Source: Acanthococcus lagerstroemiae (Eukaryota > Arthropoda > Insecta > Hemiptera > Eriococcidae). From it: a stretch of 64,000 bases of DNA. Below are positions 45,940-59,239 of this stretch, one piece after another (position 1 is the stretch's first letter; every line of letters starts with the position of its first letter). The notes below the pieces were generated by a model. The model was not told the DNA's origin. It worked only from the letters and a program-made list of their open reading frames with translations, and made no database searches. The translations under genes were made by a program, and so were the position numbers. Location: assembly GCA_031841125.1 (NCBI GenBank), contig CM063114.1, positions 5,828,001 to 5,892,000 of the forward strand, given 5' to 3'.

Positions 45940-48900
45940 ACGTTCCTAATTTGCATTCAACTTCTGTGGGGATTAGTGATCCCCATATTAAGAACCAGGG
46001 TACCTCATATTGGAAGCACTTGTGGTTGACCAGCCAATCTGACATCTGAATACCTGGATTATTATTAGAGCTCGGATTTTCATACGCTTAAAAAGTTGTT
46101 TTATGCGCATAAAACATGCATTTATTTTCGTCAAAATATGACAAAATATGCACTTTTATGCAACATCGATATGGGTATCTTTTGAAAGGATTTTCTAATT
46201 TGAAGATCATTTTTTAAAACAGAAGGCGTTCTGGAATCAGTCGCTTTCGCATTGATTTTCAGATTTAAATTGTAGTACTTTCGATGTATCAGTACAAAAA
46301 AATTTTTTTCAGACTTTCTTGGTTTTTTCAGGTTTGCCATTTTCAGTGAAAAAAAAAAAAAGGTAAAAAAAAAATGTTGGCCAAAATTGCCAAAATATGA
46401 CTGAAAAATGAAAAAAAAAAAAGGTCAAAATATGTATTTATACCCGAAATATGTAAAATATGCAGTATCAAATTGGACTCATTTTACTTAGAATGTTATG
46501 ATTCGCAAAGATCTACACGATATGCGCGATCTTCTCCAATGTAGGAAAACATGACAAATCATAAAAATCCGAGCTCTAAATATTATGAATACAAAAGCCA
46601 TACATAAAATTTTCAACGCCGGACTATATACGGTATACTTTTCTTTACACACCCAGATCAGAAATATTGCCGAATCTTTGATGATTTTGTTTTCGTTCAA
46701 AGTTATGTACCCTTGTAAGAGCATTTTACCCTATCATTAGATGGAAGTCAATTATTTTACGAATTATACCAATTTTACAATTAAGGAATCCGTTTAAGAC
46801 TGTTCACACTTCTTCACAACTTTTCATTAACATCTCAAATCCTCATTTTACCTTTTTAACACTTCGTGAAAAGGGCCCATCAATGCCACTCATCCAAGAT
46901 GTGCCGCCTCGTTACGTTTTTCCAACGAACCCATGATTAGTATGTTGTAGGCGGAAAGTCAGCGGCTTTACTTGAAGCCTTTCATTGGTTTATTATTAAT
47001 TTCAAACACTTGATTACAGTGGGAGCTCAAAAATCTGCTTCCACAGCTGAAACTTGAATACTGTTTAGAAATGAATTAATTGCAAACGACTTTGACTGTC
47101 GCGTACTAAAGTACACCGAAATAAAGTTACATTAACCTGTTGCCCTCGGATTTTCCGACGTACAGGTATTGCAAGCATGATAAATTTAAAGGTTCGGGCG
47201 ACGCTTACGCAAAATTAATCCGTTAATATAACATTGCGGCGCCACCAGAATTCCAGAAGGGTAAATATTTCTATTTTAATCGAACAATCCATATGAGATT
47301 AGCATATACCGTATACAAGACCTATGAGCCATTACCTCGAGGGGTTTTTATTTTGCATTGGTTTCCAATCTGTAAACAGTATCATTAGCTATAAGCTGCA
47401 CGTGTTTTTTCATTCCAACATGTTTCTTTTTTCATCTTCTGCATGTTTGTGCGAAAAAACCACTATCCGTCTAATGCACCGTAACGTGAACTATAAATGA
47501 ATTTGATTTATGCTCAAGTCATAAACAGAAATGCCATTATGATACGATTTTACGTGTGGAAAATAGACGGACGCAGCTAGAATATTCGTATGCAGTCACT
47601 TGAATTTGGCTCACAATTATATGTACTTGATCGTTTATTATGAAAACTTTTCAAACAACGTGAGCTCACCTAGGAGGCTTGCCAGTGCATAGAACTAGCC
47701 TGCAGTCTTTTTGTACGACTGCTTTAACGCAATTTGTACTTTCTAGATTAGTATAGGGAAAGATGAACCACCTATACAAATTCAAGTTAATGAAGAGCGA
47801 ATTAACCGGACCCCTTTCCCTGCTAACTCAAAGTCACCTTGTACATAAAAGTGGATACCTAATAACAGTTCAACTTTGAATAAGCCGAACCACCAAACAA
47901 GCACCAGTGCGACCTTGTTAATACAGGCCATTGTGTCCGGGTTTTCAGGTGAGAATAGAGCCCAGAATTTTATTTTTCCATCGTAATTTCTAGATGAACG
48001 AAACAAGAGCGAGAAATATTTCTTCTATCAACTGTTTCAGTATTCTGGCGGGAATGCCTCTCATAATTAGCGAAGCTTACAGTAACGGAGTTTCACGGAA
48101 AATGCGTGTATTAAGACACCTCTGGGAAAGGTTTAACTACAGCTGAATAGTTTACAATAATACCGCACAGCTGGTTGTAATTTACTGTAAGTGGTTTGTA
48201 AAGTAACTTGAATAATTATAGTACTACTTAAAGAATGTGGAAAGTTTGGAAAAACAGAACTTATTTTTCAGGGAAACAATTTCAGGAGGTCTGGTGTATG
48301 ATAAGTTATCAAAATTGAGGACTGCACTATGAGTGTAGGCTTACAAGTGGAAAAGTTGTTAAATGATATTCTGTTGTTTTAAGGTGTGATAGATATAGTG
48401 TGCACGAATTTGGATCCGGGAATTGCAGCATAACGTACACGTTAACTTCTGCTGATGTGCGAGGTCAGTGAACTCAAGCAGTCATAAAAAAAGGAAAATA
48501 CAATGCCAGTTTCATCCTTGAAATGTGCACAACCAAGTTTACTCAGAACGACCAGTGTTCTTCGTATTAATAATACTCAGAATTTCTGCACTAATAGGAC
48601 AATGCCACCCCCTCCGGTGACCCTTCAAAGAATACTTCAGAATCGGAAACGAACAACTTGCTAACGACTCAATACCTAAATTATACCAATCAGTTATAAA
48701 AATATAAGGTAAGGCTAGCTAAAAGAGGCTACAAGAGTGATATGAAAAGAAACTTACATTTTTGAGCTTGGAACACTCACAGACCTCCGAAGTCTAAATC
48801 AAATGTCGTATAATGCCAAACTAAAATTAATTAAAATATTTCCTAACTTGACGAGATGTATCTTCGTTATAACCACAAACTCAAGTACACAATTAAAATG

Positions 48901-49240
48901 AGATACGAACAAAGGCACATAAATAGATACCTCCAGACTTCAACCAGATGAGTAACACCCTTCGGAGGGATCTAGGCTCTTTTACAGAAGAAAATCATGA
49001 CAATTTTGGTTTTAAACAAATGAGTTTTCTAAAAGTCCTGAAGTTGGCAGCATCCATCAGCATATTATTCGGTAGCGGATCCAGGGAGCAATCCTGAGAC
49101 GGACAATTTAGAATAATAGAGTAGAACTGAATATTACTGGCAGAATTTCCGTTCATTTTACAATAAGTACCATCAAATTTTCCTGGGAGGGGAACGGGGA
49201 GAGATGCAATTCTTTCTTGATACTAGCAAACCTCTTCCAT
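45940..49240. other. Long gene-free stretch
   Basis: 46080-46480 is rich in ATATGCA/AAAATATG words, a degenerate low-complexity tract. From 46740 to 49240 I see no genes, elements or strong repeats on either strand. Confidence 0.4.
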
Positions 49241-50279
49241 TCTCGTGTAACAAGCTTCAACACTTTTCCAGAATTGTTCAAGCCTCTGTCAGGCTTTCTT
49301 GAACTTGGGTAAGACTCGCTAAGACTGTTCAGAACCGGTTTACGACTCTTTTAAGACGCCCAGATTTGACTAAGACTAGTGAAAGCGGTGAATTTAAGGC
49401 AAAAGACTCCAGCAAATGTTCTGAATAGACAACTAATTTCAAAGTTGAAAAATGAAGGTCGCACTGATTCTGAAAAACACCTCCATCAACAAAAAAGTCC
49501 GACGATTTGACTTAGGTCTCTCAGGTGCAATGAATAGCACGATTCTGATGGGGGCCTTAAACAAAAAAGGTCAGATTGTTTGAAGAAATGTTAGATGATT
49601 TCACTGACGGCCCCTTGGATCTAAAAAAAACAACAACTACACGACTCTCGCTGAAGTCTCAAAAAAAAAAAGGAGTAAGAAGAAAGTAGGCAACCAAAAA
49701 AGTTACAATTTTACTGGGGGCACTTGTGCGCAAAAAAAGACTGAACGATACTGTAAAGGGCTCCCCTAGACTGCCATAGATGTTCAATCGATCCAAAATA
49801 CATGACCTAACTTCACGGGGGGCCACTTGTATGCAAAAAGAAATCCCACGATTATGTCAGGGTCTCCCCAAGAAAAAGGTTAACGGCTAGTCAATCGAGA
49901 AAACGAGAAAACGATTTTAATTGGGACCTCTTGGATACGAACAAAAATAGCACTATTCTAGTAAATATCGATCTCGCTCCCCCACCCCTTCGACGGTACC
50001 CGAACAACTGGTCAGATGATGACATTGTCTAAAAAAAAGTTCATTCGATTCTACGGGGTGCCCTTTTGTACGCAAAGACAGCCGCATGATCCTGGCAGCC
50101 GTTCTCTGAAAAGAGATCAGATCAAACGATTCTACTGGAGACTCTTTGTCTGCAAAAGGAAGATCACACGATTACATTAGGGCATGGGAAAAAAGATTAG
50201 TTATTCGGAGAAAAAGAAGATTTTACGGGGGACCTTTGTGTGCTAAAAAGATTTCACGATTCTGTAAGCCCCCCCCCTC

Positions 50280-50395
50280 TGTCAAAGTGAGGCTGTTGAG
50301 CTGATTCCTAACAGTAGCTTAAGGAAAAGTGTGGTGGACTACAAGGTCTGAGCACTCGGCGTATACAGCACCATCTCACACAAGAAAGTCCTCCT
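50280..50395 (+). mobile_element. 3' tail of the LOA/I-like LINE family
   Basis: AAGTGAGGCTGTTGAGCTGATTCC, then AGCACTCGGCGTATACAGC and ACCATCTCACACAAG, match 41755-41860 of the nested LINE closely. A severely 5'-truncated copy inside the satellite. Confidence 0.8.
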
Positions 50396-50749
50396 TCCTC
50401 CCTAAGAAAAATGAATGGTAAGTGCTTAGGTCAATCCAGAAAAAATAATAAGATGACTTTACTGGGGCCTCTTGTAGGCAAATAGAAAAACAGCTACATG
50501 GTTCTATAACAGCCTCCTCCTATAAAAAAGCTAATTGTCAAAAAAAAAAAAGATTCTATAACAGCGTTTTGTCTACAAAAAAGGATCGCACGATTCTATC
50601 AAAGGCACTGAAGAAAAAAATATCGGTCAGTACAGAATTAGAAGATTTTACCGGTGGGGGAAGGGGGGGCCTTGCGTGCAAAAAAATCCTTTATTCTGTC
50701 AACACTTCCTCCTCCTCCTAAAAAAACGAACGGCTCCTGTCAATGAAAT

Positions 50750-50982
50750 GAAGGGTACAGAATCAAAACTCACATTTGCCATTTTACTTCAAGGGCGCAA
50801 ATAGGCAAAATACTGAACACGGGTGCAAGAATATCTTTGCTGCACCTGTGAACGTGGAGTATGTTATACTTATCGCACATTCACAGGCGCAGCAAAGATA
50901 TTCCTGCACCCGTGTACAGTATTTTGCCTATCTGCGCCCTTGAAATAGAATGGCAAATGTGAGTTTTAATTCTTTACCCTTC
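50750..50982. mobile_element. Hairpin (foldback) MITE, 103-base arms
   Basis: Arms 50750-50852 and 50880-50982 are near-perfect inverted copies (GCAGCAAAGATATTC pairs with GAATATCTTTGCTGC). The loop is 27 bases. Arms begin GAAGGGTACAGAATC. No coding capacity; if transcribed it would make a long double-stranded RNA. Confidence 0.85.
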
Positions 50983-51484
50983 AAATATCAGTTAATTAAA
51001 ACAGAAAGATCAGGCATGAAGGGCCTCTCCTTGTGCGTAAGAAAAGATCGCCCGATTCGGGCAGAGCCTCTGATAAGAAATGACAAGACTATTCAAAAAT
51101 AAATTAGACGATTCACTGAGGGCTTTTTAGCTGCAAAGAAATTAGAAAAATAGCCACATGATTCTAGCCTAGATCCTTAAAAAGAAAAGTTTAATAAGAA
51201 ATCAAACGATTTTATTGGGGTCCTTCGTGTAGAAAAAAAAGGCAGTTTTACTCCCGGTCTCTAGCATGTGAAAATAGTAAGGCATTCCCATGATTCTGAC
51301 AACCTCCCCCCCCCCCCCCCCCGAAAAAGTAAGTCGATTCAAAAACTGAAAAAACAATTTTACTGAGCCCTTGTGTGCAAAAAATATAGCACGATTCTAC
51401 TTGAAACTCTATAGAAAAGGCCTACGGTTTTAATGGGGGCCGGGGCCCCTCGTGTGTAGAAAAAGACTGTATGATTCTGGCAGA

Positions 51485-52095
51485 GCTCGGACTAGGACAC
51501 TTTAAATCATTAAGCTAAGTTAAACATAAATAGATTCTTCGAGGGTCTCTTCCAATACTTCTTGATATTCCAAACTCCTTTGAAACTTTTTAGGACTGCA
51601 TGTTTCAATATTTATCAAGATTTTTCAAAATCAAATCAAGCTTCTTTAGGACCTTCTCAAATCTGTTCAACTCTTTCAGACTTCTCCAAACTTGTTCTAC
51701 ACTCTCTCAGATGGTTAGACACTCGTTATTACCATTTGTTATGACTCTCTGAAATTTGATTTAAGGTGAAACTGTTCATCAAGCCAGTAGGGTTGAAGAA
51801 AAGTGACAAGGGTAGAAATGGACCCCCGAGCCGACAGTTTGCCATCCCTATCAGAAATTCCAAGTCCTTCTTCGCTCTTTCTTTCATTTTCACTAGTTTT
51901 TGAACGTGAAATTTGCTATTTTACCCAAAGCTGCCCACTTTGGAAAACTGGTCACGCTGGGGGTCTTTTCTTTAATACTTCATAAAGACTTTTCAAGAAT
52001 CATCTATTCTGGTGTAAGGCTTCTTACGACTTTTACAGACATATTTAAGACTTCTTCAAGACTTAAGATACTTTAAAACTTTTCCGGATTTATCC
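51485..52095. repeat. Second block of the TTTAAGACTCTTCAAG-like minisatellite
   Basis: GACTTCTCCAAACTTGTTC, CTCTTTCAGACT and similar units occupy 51485-51760 and 51990-52095, split by about 200 bases of other DNA. Confidence 0.55.
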
Positions 52096-52558
52096 AGGAT
52101 TATAAGATCAGTTCGTAGTTCAGTGGAACGTGCCCCGAAGGAAACCATTAGGAAGCACTCAAAAAAGATCCTTCTTTTCTTGATCCTTGTTTTCTATTTT
52201 CATCCTCTCTCCTTCTTACTTTCATTTTCTGACTTTGTTTTTCAAACATATATTACACCGAAGCCCACTCAGACATTTGCTCCAGTTTCACTTCTTATTT
52301 ACAACAGAACTACATCTACAACTGTGTTCATACTTATATTTCAGATAGATAGGTCTATCTTGCTACGCGCTTTGCTTTTGATGTGGATGTGAGGTGAGTT
52401 TTCCAGTATTCTTAGAAAGCAAATCACTAAACTGCTGCCTCTCGAATTGGTCTTACGTTGGTACTGAATACGACCACTGATCAACTCCGAGAGTTGCCCC
52501 AATTGCCTTCCCCATCATCAATTTCATGAGATTTCGATACGCGCCGCACTCCATGACT

Positions 52559-52706
52559 CAGTGGCGTAGCGAGTGAGGGTCTGCCCTCTTGCGATTTCGT
52601 CTGACAGTGGAATTTCTAATTTTAGCACCCTCTGTAACAGCCCCTCGAATTTTTGATTAAGGCCAGATCCCCATCCTCCTCGAAGACTGGGCTGGCCACG
52701 CCACTG
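52559..52706. mobile_element. hAT MITE of the CAGTGGCGTAGC family
   Basis: Ends CAGTGGCGTAGCGAG and, inverted, CAGTGGCGTGGCCAG. Flanks CCATGACT and TCATAACT agree at 6 of 8 bases. Same family as the element at 30321. Confidence 0.8.
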
Positions 52707-52709
52707 TCA

Positions 52710-54020
52710 TAACTTCGCAGCGAACATTTTCTTCCAAAAATTGCGAAACAAATTTACAACACGGATATAACATGGTGAAGAAAATTTTATTCATAAGAAT
52801 CTCCTCACTATCTTTCAGTATTTTGTAAAGATTACTGTTCAGCGCGGTAGGTAACTTTGTATGAGCTGTGAATTTTAAACTCGTTTGCGGGGTAAGCAAA
52901 AAATCTATTACGCCCCAGCGAGCTTATCTCGACAACAAGAGGTAGTTCGTTTTAAAAATTCCAACATTAAAATCCAATCAGTTTCCGGGAACGACGAGCT
53001 CTTTCGCCGCATTATCTACCAAAATAACGGATATTTAAAAAGCAACATTCGCGGCTTCTGAATTAAGTTACTAATACGTTTTGGATGAGTTTTGGCTTCT
53101 CCGGGTTATCAGGGGGGGGGGCGCTCGATTGCTGCGTTCGACGAGAAAAAGCCCTTCAATCACGGACCAACGAAGTATAAAAATTCGATACCGCTGTGCC
53201 CTTGTATCGGTATAAGCGAAGAGAAACGAAGCATTACAGGAATTTATCTTCGAGTTTATCAAGGGCAGAGACAAAGAGCAGAGCAGATTGAAATCCATTA
53301 ATTGGGATAAGTTCACACTGCAGACAAAAGTCGGCCCGAAATTGAATTTTAAAACAAACGGTAACACTACAAACCATTTTAAACTTTTTTCTTATTCTAT
53401 AAAACTATACACAGGATGTTTCAGAATTGGTCCCTCTTTTTTTCTCGATTGCAAAGTCGGACCTTTACTGGGCGAAGATGGATCTTCAAGTGACCGGATG
53501 TAAATTTCCTTCCTAGTAAAAAATTTTCGCTTAAAAGGGGGAGGAGGTGAATATACCGCCAGCTTTGGAATCTTCTTCTTCTAACCAGTCAATTCCGACT
53601 TCAGCTTTGTCTGACTTCTCAACGCATTTATGTCTTAATTCGTGAGATTAGTCTAATCTTGGATGTGATCTTCCTTCACATGTAGCATATTCATGTTCGG
53701 TTGGTTTAATGTCTGATTAGCGTCGAGCAATGCGATATTTATTTCCTGTATGGTCGTTAATCCTTCTTCTCCAGGTTTTCCCATCATTGACTATGAGTAG
53801 CCAGCTTTCATTTGATCTTTGTACCTTTTTCTTTTATCCACCTGGGCTCCTTTTACTTATGATCTAGTTCTCCAAAGAGAGCAACTTAGGAAGCTCTGCA
53901 TCATTTATACAGCAGACATGTCCAAACCATTTGAGCTGAATTCTTTCGATAACTTCAATCGGTTTGAGTTTTATAGATCTCAGAACGTCTTCATTCGAAA
54001 TGAAATTGTAGCGTTGTAAT
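52710..54020. other. Non-coding stretch
   Basis: A G run at 53113-53122 and short open frames only. Nothing recognised. Confidence 0.35.
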
Positions 54021-54023
54021 TCA

Positions 54024-55310
54024 CCTCACCTCTGTGTGTGCTATCTTGTCGTGGTGAGGCGGCTTAAAGAAAAAACTAAAAGCACATAGGAGAAGGAAAA
54101 CTCGAACAGATAAACCCTGATGAAAGTAAGGGGAAACTGCATCAATATTTTCCCCTGGAGATGCGTCTCCACCACAACAATTATGATGGCAACTCACACA
54201 GTAAATAAAATAATTCCGGATGTAAAAAGTTTCCAATTCGGATGTCTGGACGGAGACTGCTTAGTGAGAAACTATCAGATAGAGTGGGGACGTGGAATGT
54301 AAGGGAACCGAATGAGGTAGGCAAATTAGAAGACTTAAACAAAGAGATGAAAATATTAAAATTAGATATAATAGGAATTAGTAAAGTGAGATGGCCTTCG
54401 GACAGGGGAGTACAGACTAATTAATACAGCAGCTAAAAGAGAGCAAGCAGGCTTCGGTATTATTATGAATAAAAGTGTAGGGAATCGAGGGCCAAGTTAA
54501 ACCCAACATAGTGAGAGAGTATTAATGATACGAATTTCTACTAAACCAGTATCTTAGTGATAGTCCAAGTTTATATGCCAACAGGAAGTTACTGTGAGGA
54601 AATAGAAAAAATTTATAAAAAAGTGAGATGAATATGAAAAAGAAATAAAGAAAGAACTTTGTTTATCACAGAAAGGAAATTATACTGAAGGGGAGTGGAT
54701 AACATTAAGAAAGCAATAAATCTGGCAACAAGGAAGAAATTAGGTATTCAGATAACAGAAAGGAGAAAATAATGGATGAAAAATGAGATACAATAGTTGA
54801 AGGGAGAAAGAAGAAAGTATAAACAGGTCAACGATACAGAAAATAAAAACAAATATAAGGCTTTAAGAAATCAAAAAAGAGAATGTAAGAAAGCAAAAGA
54901 AAAAAGGATTAATTAAGACTTCGAGGAAATTGAGAAGCAATTCAAAGCAGAAAACCCAATCAGGCATATAATAAAGTGAAACGATATTTCGGAGCAAGAA
55001 GAAAAAGAACGAAATTAAATTAAAAAGGAAACTATAAAAAAAGAAAGTTTAAAAAAAGAAGAGTAAAAGTAATGGTTAAAAAAGTTAGATGTAAAAAACT
55101 GTATAAGAAAGGACGGAATAAAGAAATGTGTGGAAAAAGAAGAGACAGTCGCATTGAATAAAAAGAGAAGATCTTTTTGAAGATCAAAAATTAGATAAAC
55201 TTGAAGAGGTTAAAGCAGAAGAGAGAGAGTAAAATGTACGATTATTGAGAATGCAGAGAAAGTTCAAAAAAATGTTTAGGAATTAATTTGAGAAATGTGA
55301 GGGAAGGAAA
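54024..55310 (+). mobile_element. RTE/CR1-like LINE, copy C (5' part only)
   Basis: The 5' end TATCTTGTCGTGGTGAGGCG matches copy A. TTCCGGATGTAAAAAGT precedes the endonuclease start GTWNVREPNEVGKLEDLNK and IIGISKVRW (about 54290-54405). A very Lys-rich linker region follows. The sequence fades near 55310 with no RT, so this copy is truncated at its 3' side, unlike the usual 5' truncation. Confidence 0.7.
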
Positions 55311-57280
55311 ATGCACAGATTTCACGAAAATGCAGAAGAACAGAAAGTGAAAGATTATCGTACTACGAAGTTTGCTGTCGCATGCATTGAAGATCAGTGG
55401 TGGCAACTTAGATTTTCTTCGTGTGTTGCCCGACTTGCAAATTACTCAAATTTTTCGCTTATAGAAGTCGCAAAACGCACGTTACTTTTGGTAATCAAAT
55501 TTCGTAGTCGTATCGTTTACTTGTGATATAAATTTATGTGTACACATAGATAAACTAATTCCCATTCTCCGTCAGCGAAAGGCTATTATTGCTTGAAAGT
55601 CAATCAAGTTAAGTTGAAACTCAATAGAAAACCAATAAAAAACAATAATTTCGAACTACGAATGCTATCATTAGCAAGTTTGGAAGAGAAAGGTTTGAAA
55701 TCAAGACTTCACTTACAAAAAAAATTAGAAACAAGGGGGTAATTAGTGAACCAAGAAGCCCTGATTAACGTTAGGAAAAGGTTAAAGAGAGGAATGATGC
55801 CCCGTTCCAATGAGCATCGCGAGATCGTGAGCGTTTTTTGTTGTGGAAATCCAGGGGTAAAGAATAAGTGTTAACGAGAATACCAACAAACACGTTTTCG
55901 AGAAAACCGAAATGATAGAACAACCACTTTTTCCCCATCTCTTATCAGCGGCTGATAACTCGCCGTGAATCCGTTACCTCTCCTCCACGAGGTTTGTTGG
56001 AAAGTAATTTTTCCTCTTCACTTTCAATTCAGAACATCTGTGAATTCGTGAGCTCCGGAAAATCGCGAAGAAAGCGAAGCTGATTCGCATTCTTTTATCT
56101 CATTCGCACAATCTCTTCTCTCTCTCTCGCGTAAATTTTGTCTTATCGTTATTGCGATGCTTTTTCTGTAGAAATCGACCAAAATCTCAAAATTGATTTT
56201 TCGACCAAAAAATGTCGTGTTTTTTTTCGCGTTTTCTGAGACTTTGATCGATTGACAAAGTTACCCCTTTTTATAGAAACTGCCACATTATAGAAAACAA
56301 GGTCATGGCATTAGCTGATTTTGGAGCTAAAAAAAGTACAAGATGATCACGATGAGGAAACCTGAGAAACACGGTATTCTTTGTAGAATCATCTGTGATA
56401 TACATAAATACATACACTGAGAATCAAAACTGACATTTGGCCTTGGCAAGTGTTAGCTTTGATTCTATGGCACCTGAAGAAAAAGTAGACATACGTGGGT
56501 ACTGTTATTTTCCCTCGATAAAGCACAAAAAAAAAATAGAAATAAAATGTACATACGTAATTTCTGACTTGTGGCGAGGTTTCTTGTGTTGCATCACAAG
56601 CAACGTTAAACGTAACCTTAATACAAAATGTTGGGAAATCATTCAAACTTTAGCACTAAAAACTATAATACGTAGTTTGATTTTCCAAAACTGACCCTCC
56701 CCTTCCACCTTCCAAATCAAATTTTCATTACAAGAGCCTAATTTAAGCAACGTTATTTAATTCTTTAATCTAAGACAATCTGAGGTAACTATTTGATCAG
56801 AAAAATGTTGAACTTGTCGAACTCAAGATCAGATCAAAAATCGTACGCGAAATTCAAAATCAGCAATGTCCTCCCCCCCCCTCACCAAAAAATCGATAAT
56901 TCCCTCAATTTTTTATACAAGTTCAAAATTGATAATTTTTGGAGGCGAAATTCACATTTCTGGGCTCAAATCGGGACCGGATAAAAAAAATCTCGAAATC
57001 AGTAACCAAAAGTTCCTTATTTTGATACTGATACTTCGTCCAATTCCTCGAGCCAATTTACTTTTGACCCTTTCTAGATACGAATTTTAGATTTTTGGGC
57101 CTAAATCGGCGCCGGACTGAAAATCAGATGCGGAATGCAAAAAATCTCCGGTTTTAATTCTTTGTTCAAATTTTCAAGCTATAATTTAATTTGATCGGTT
57201 TTAGGTCCGAAATTTGAATTCTAGGGCCCAAATCAGAGCTTAATCGAAAATCTGATGCGGATCCGATATCAGCGTCCTAG
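55311..57280. other. Gene-free stretch
   Basis: No recognised genes. Lines of AATCGGGACCGG and AAATCGGCGCCGG (56970-57120) with GGGCTCAAATC/GGGCCTAAATC suggest a diverged tandem repeat of about 130 bases. Confidence 0.35.
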
Positions 57281-57339
57281 GGAACTGCTACTTTGATGTA
57301 AGTTTTCACTTAACATCCAAAGTTGATAGTAGTGGTATA

Positions 57340-57415
57340 AAAAAAGTACGATAGTATCGATACTTGACTGGATTCGATACTTATCGATACTTTGACAGGA
57401 GTATCGATACCCTCC
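57340..57415. repeat. Cluster of ATCGATACT words
   Basis: GTATCGATACTTGACTGG, TTATCGATACTT and GTATCGATACC lie together. A similar cluster in roughly inverse layout lies at 60560-60635 (TTATCGATAGTATCC, then CGATACTTGACACCCATAG). The two could be worn ends of one 3.3 kb element. The evidence is weak. Confidence 0.35.
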
Positions 57416-58499
57416 TGATAATTTTAAACTAAAAATTAAAATTTTTATATTTTTAGAAAATAATTTTTTGCAGGGGCGTAACCAGAACTTCTTTTGGTGG
57501 GGGCTAGAATTCAGAAAAATCGTCTCCCTCCCTAAATTACGATGCTCTTGCTTTGTAAACGTGTTGAATATTCTATTAGTGGGTGGTGAGGATGGGGAGG
57601 GGTGGAAGACAAACACAATAAACTAACAAAAAATGCCACTTTAATATTTTCAGTTTCTGGAGAATGACTCCGTTAGTCCGAGGTAAAACGAGAGTGGTTC
57701 CGAACTAAAAGACCAAGGGAATCCCTTTCCCCACCCCGCAAAAAATAGGTCTGAACCTATTTATACCATCAACCACAAACGATAGAATAAAAACCATAAA
57801 AGGCGTAGGGAGGAGGAAGGGAGAAGGACGAAACATCAATCTACTAAGTACTTTTCAAAATGTGGAAGGAAGGCCAGTTATATTAGGAAAAATTTCGGAA
57901 CTTGGCTGAAAAAGTCATTAAAATTTCAAGTTTTCGTTTCTGATACGTAAATTATTTTGAAAAGCAGTCTCCGTGAGTCGAATATTTTGAACTTTGTTAT
58001 CCTCTTAAAAGAATAGGATTCTGCGCACTTAAAACATAAAAATTTAAAATTTCAAGGGTCCATTAGGAAGAGAATGAAAACGGAAGGAAACTACTCCCAT
58101 CTACATTGAAAATTTTCGTTCATCCCGGATGAAAATTGTTGAAATAATTTTGAAATAGTTCGAAATCGAATTCGTAAACAGAGACCAGATCAAATGAGAG
58201 CGACTACCACCCACGAGCATTTAATTTGGCGGGGGGACACTGAAATAATTCAAAGAAAAATTGGGAGGGAGTTGACAAAAAATAATGGAAAACAACTAGA
58301 ATCTTACGTAAAGAATAACTGTCTGTCTGCCCGAAATTGACCAAAACGATCAAAAACCACTAAGTCACCAAAAGCAATCAAAATCACTAGCACCTTGAAA
58401 ACACGTCGCAGGCGGATCTGCAACCACGGGAAAGCATTTTCAAGTCTCGATTTTAATATCGACGCGACTACAGTCTGCAGCCATGTTGTTAATAGAAAT

Positions 58500-58680
58500 T
58501 GCCATAGAAATGTCAACCACTGAATACTGAATGGTCACCATGAAGAGCAAATCATACGGACTGGCTTCGTGTCGGGAGGAGCGTAACGGTTTTCGCTCAA
58601 ATATACCCATGGCTGGAAGAAAAATAAATTTCCATGGAAATGTCAACCGCTGAACTGAATTGTCACCATGAAGAGCCTTG
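58500..58680. repeat. Direct repeat, about 45 bases, 128 bases apart
   Basis: GAAATGTCAACCACTGAAT, then GGTCACCATGAAGAGC near 58508-58549, recurs near 58637-58676 with small changes. It abuts the hairpin at 58730. Confidence 0.6.
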
Positions 58681-58729
58681 TTTTCGATTCTCGCCTCAGA
58701 ACTAATGCTCAAGAAGAAACACTTTTTTC

Positions 58730-58890
58730 TTCTGTGTGTAGGGGTAGGGTGTGCCAATTCACATTTTTTTCTTCTGTATTCCAGAGCGCTTTCGACTGTT
58801 ATGCCATCATCAGTGGAGGATGGCATAACAGCCGAAAGCGCTCTGGAATACAGAAGGAAAAAAGTGAATTGGCACACCCTACACACAGAA
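58730..58890. mobile_element. Hairpin element, about 75-base arms
   Basis: Left arm 58730-58808 and right arm 58819-58890 pair (outer TTCTGTGTGTAGGG, inner GTTATGCCATC). The loop is about 10 bases. Overlapping open frames on both strands are by-products of the palindrome. Confidence 0.8.
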
Positions 58891-59239
58891 TATTACCAAG
58901 TTCACTCACACTCAGAAATGGACACTAAGAACACTTTTTTCGTTTATGTGCCAAAGCTCTCGATCAGCTATTTTTTTCGTGATGCTCCAAAGTAACATTG
59001 CTCCAAGTAACGCTCAAGAAATAACGTGTTTTTTTTCGTTTATGTGCCAAAGCAAAGACATGAAAATGACAAAAAAAAAAAAAAAAAAAAAAAACTTGAA
59101 AAGGGGTGAAAACTTTGATTTGGTGCCTAACCTACCTATTTTCATGAGTTGTAAATTTGTACAAATCTACGACGCAACAAAACTGCATCAGGTCACTCTG
59201 GCGTCGATTTTTTTTCGTTTCAAAATTGATTTTGAAAAA

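Larger units (their letters stand above)
49255..51480. repeat. Degenerate satellite, unit near 100-130 bases, with two insertions
   Basis: After a short block of the TTTAAGACTCTTCAAG family (49255-49380), units recur holding ACGATTCTGTCAGGGC, then CTCCCC, an A run, then GATTTTACTGGGGGCC and TTGTGTGCAAAAAA. About 15 copies of the CACGATTCTG word can be found to 51470. The array is interrupted by a LINE tail (50280-50395) and a hairpin MITE (50750-50982). Confidence 0.7.

Noticed and set aside
58440..58995. Several overlapping frames of 86-148 codons on both strands
   Set aside because: They arise from the palindrome 58730-58890 and its adjoining direct repeat. The same peptide is seen in two directions.
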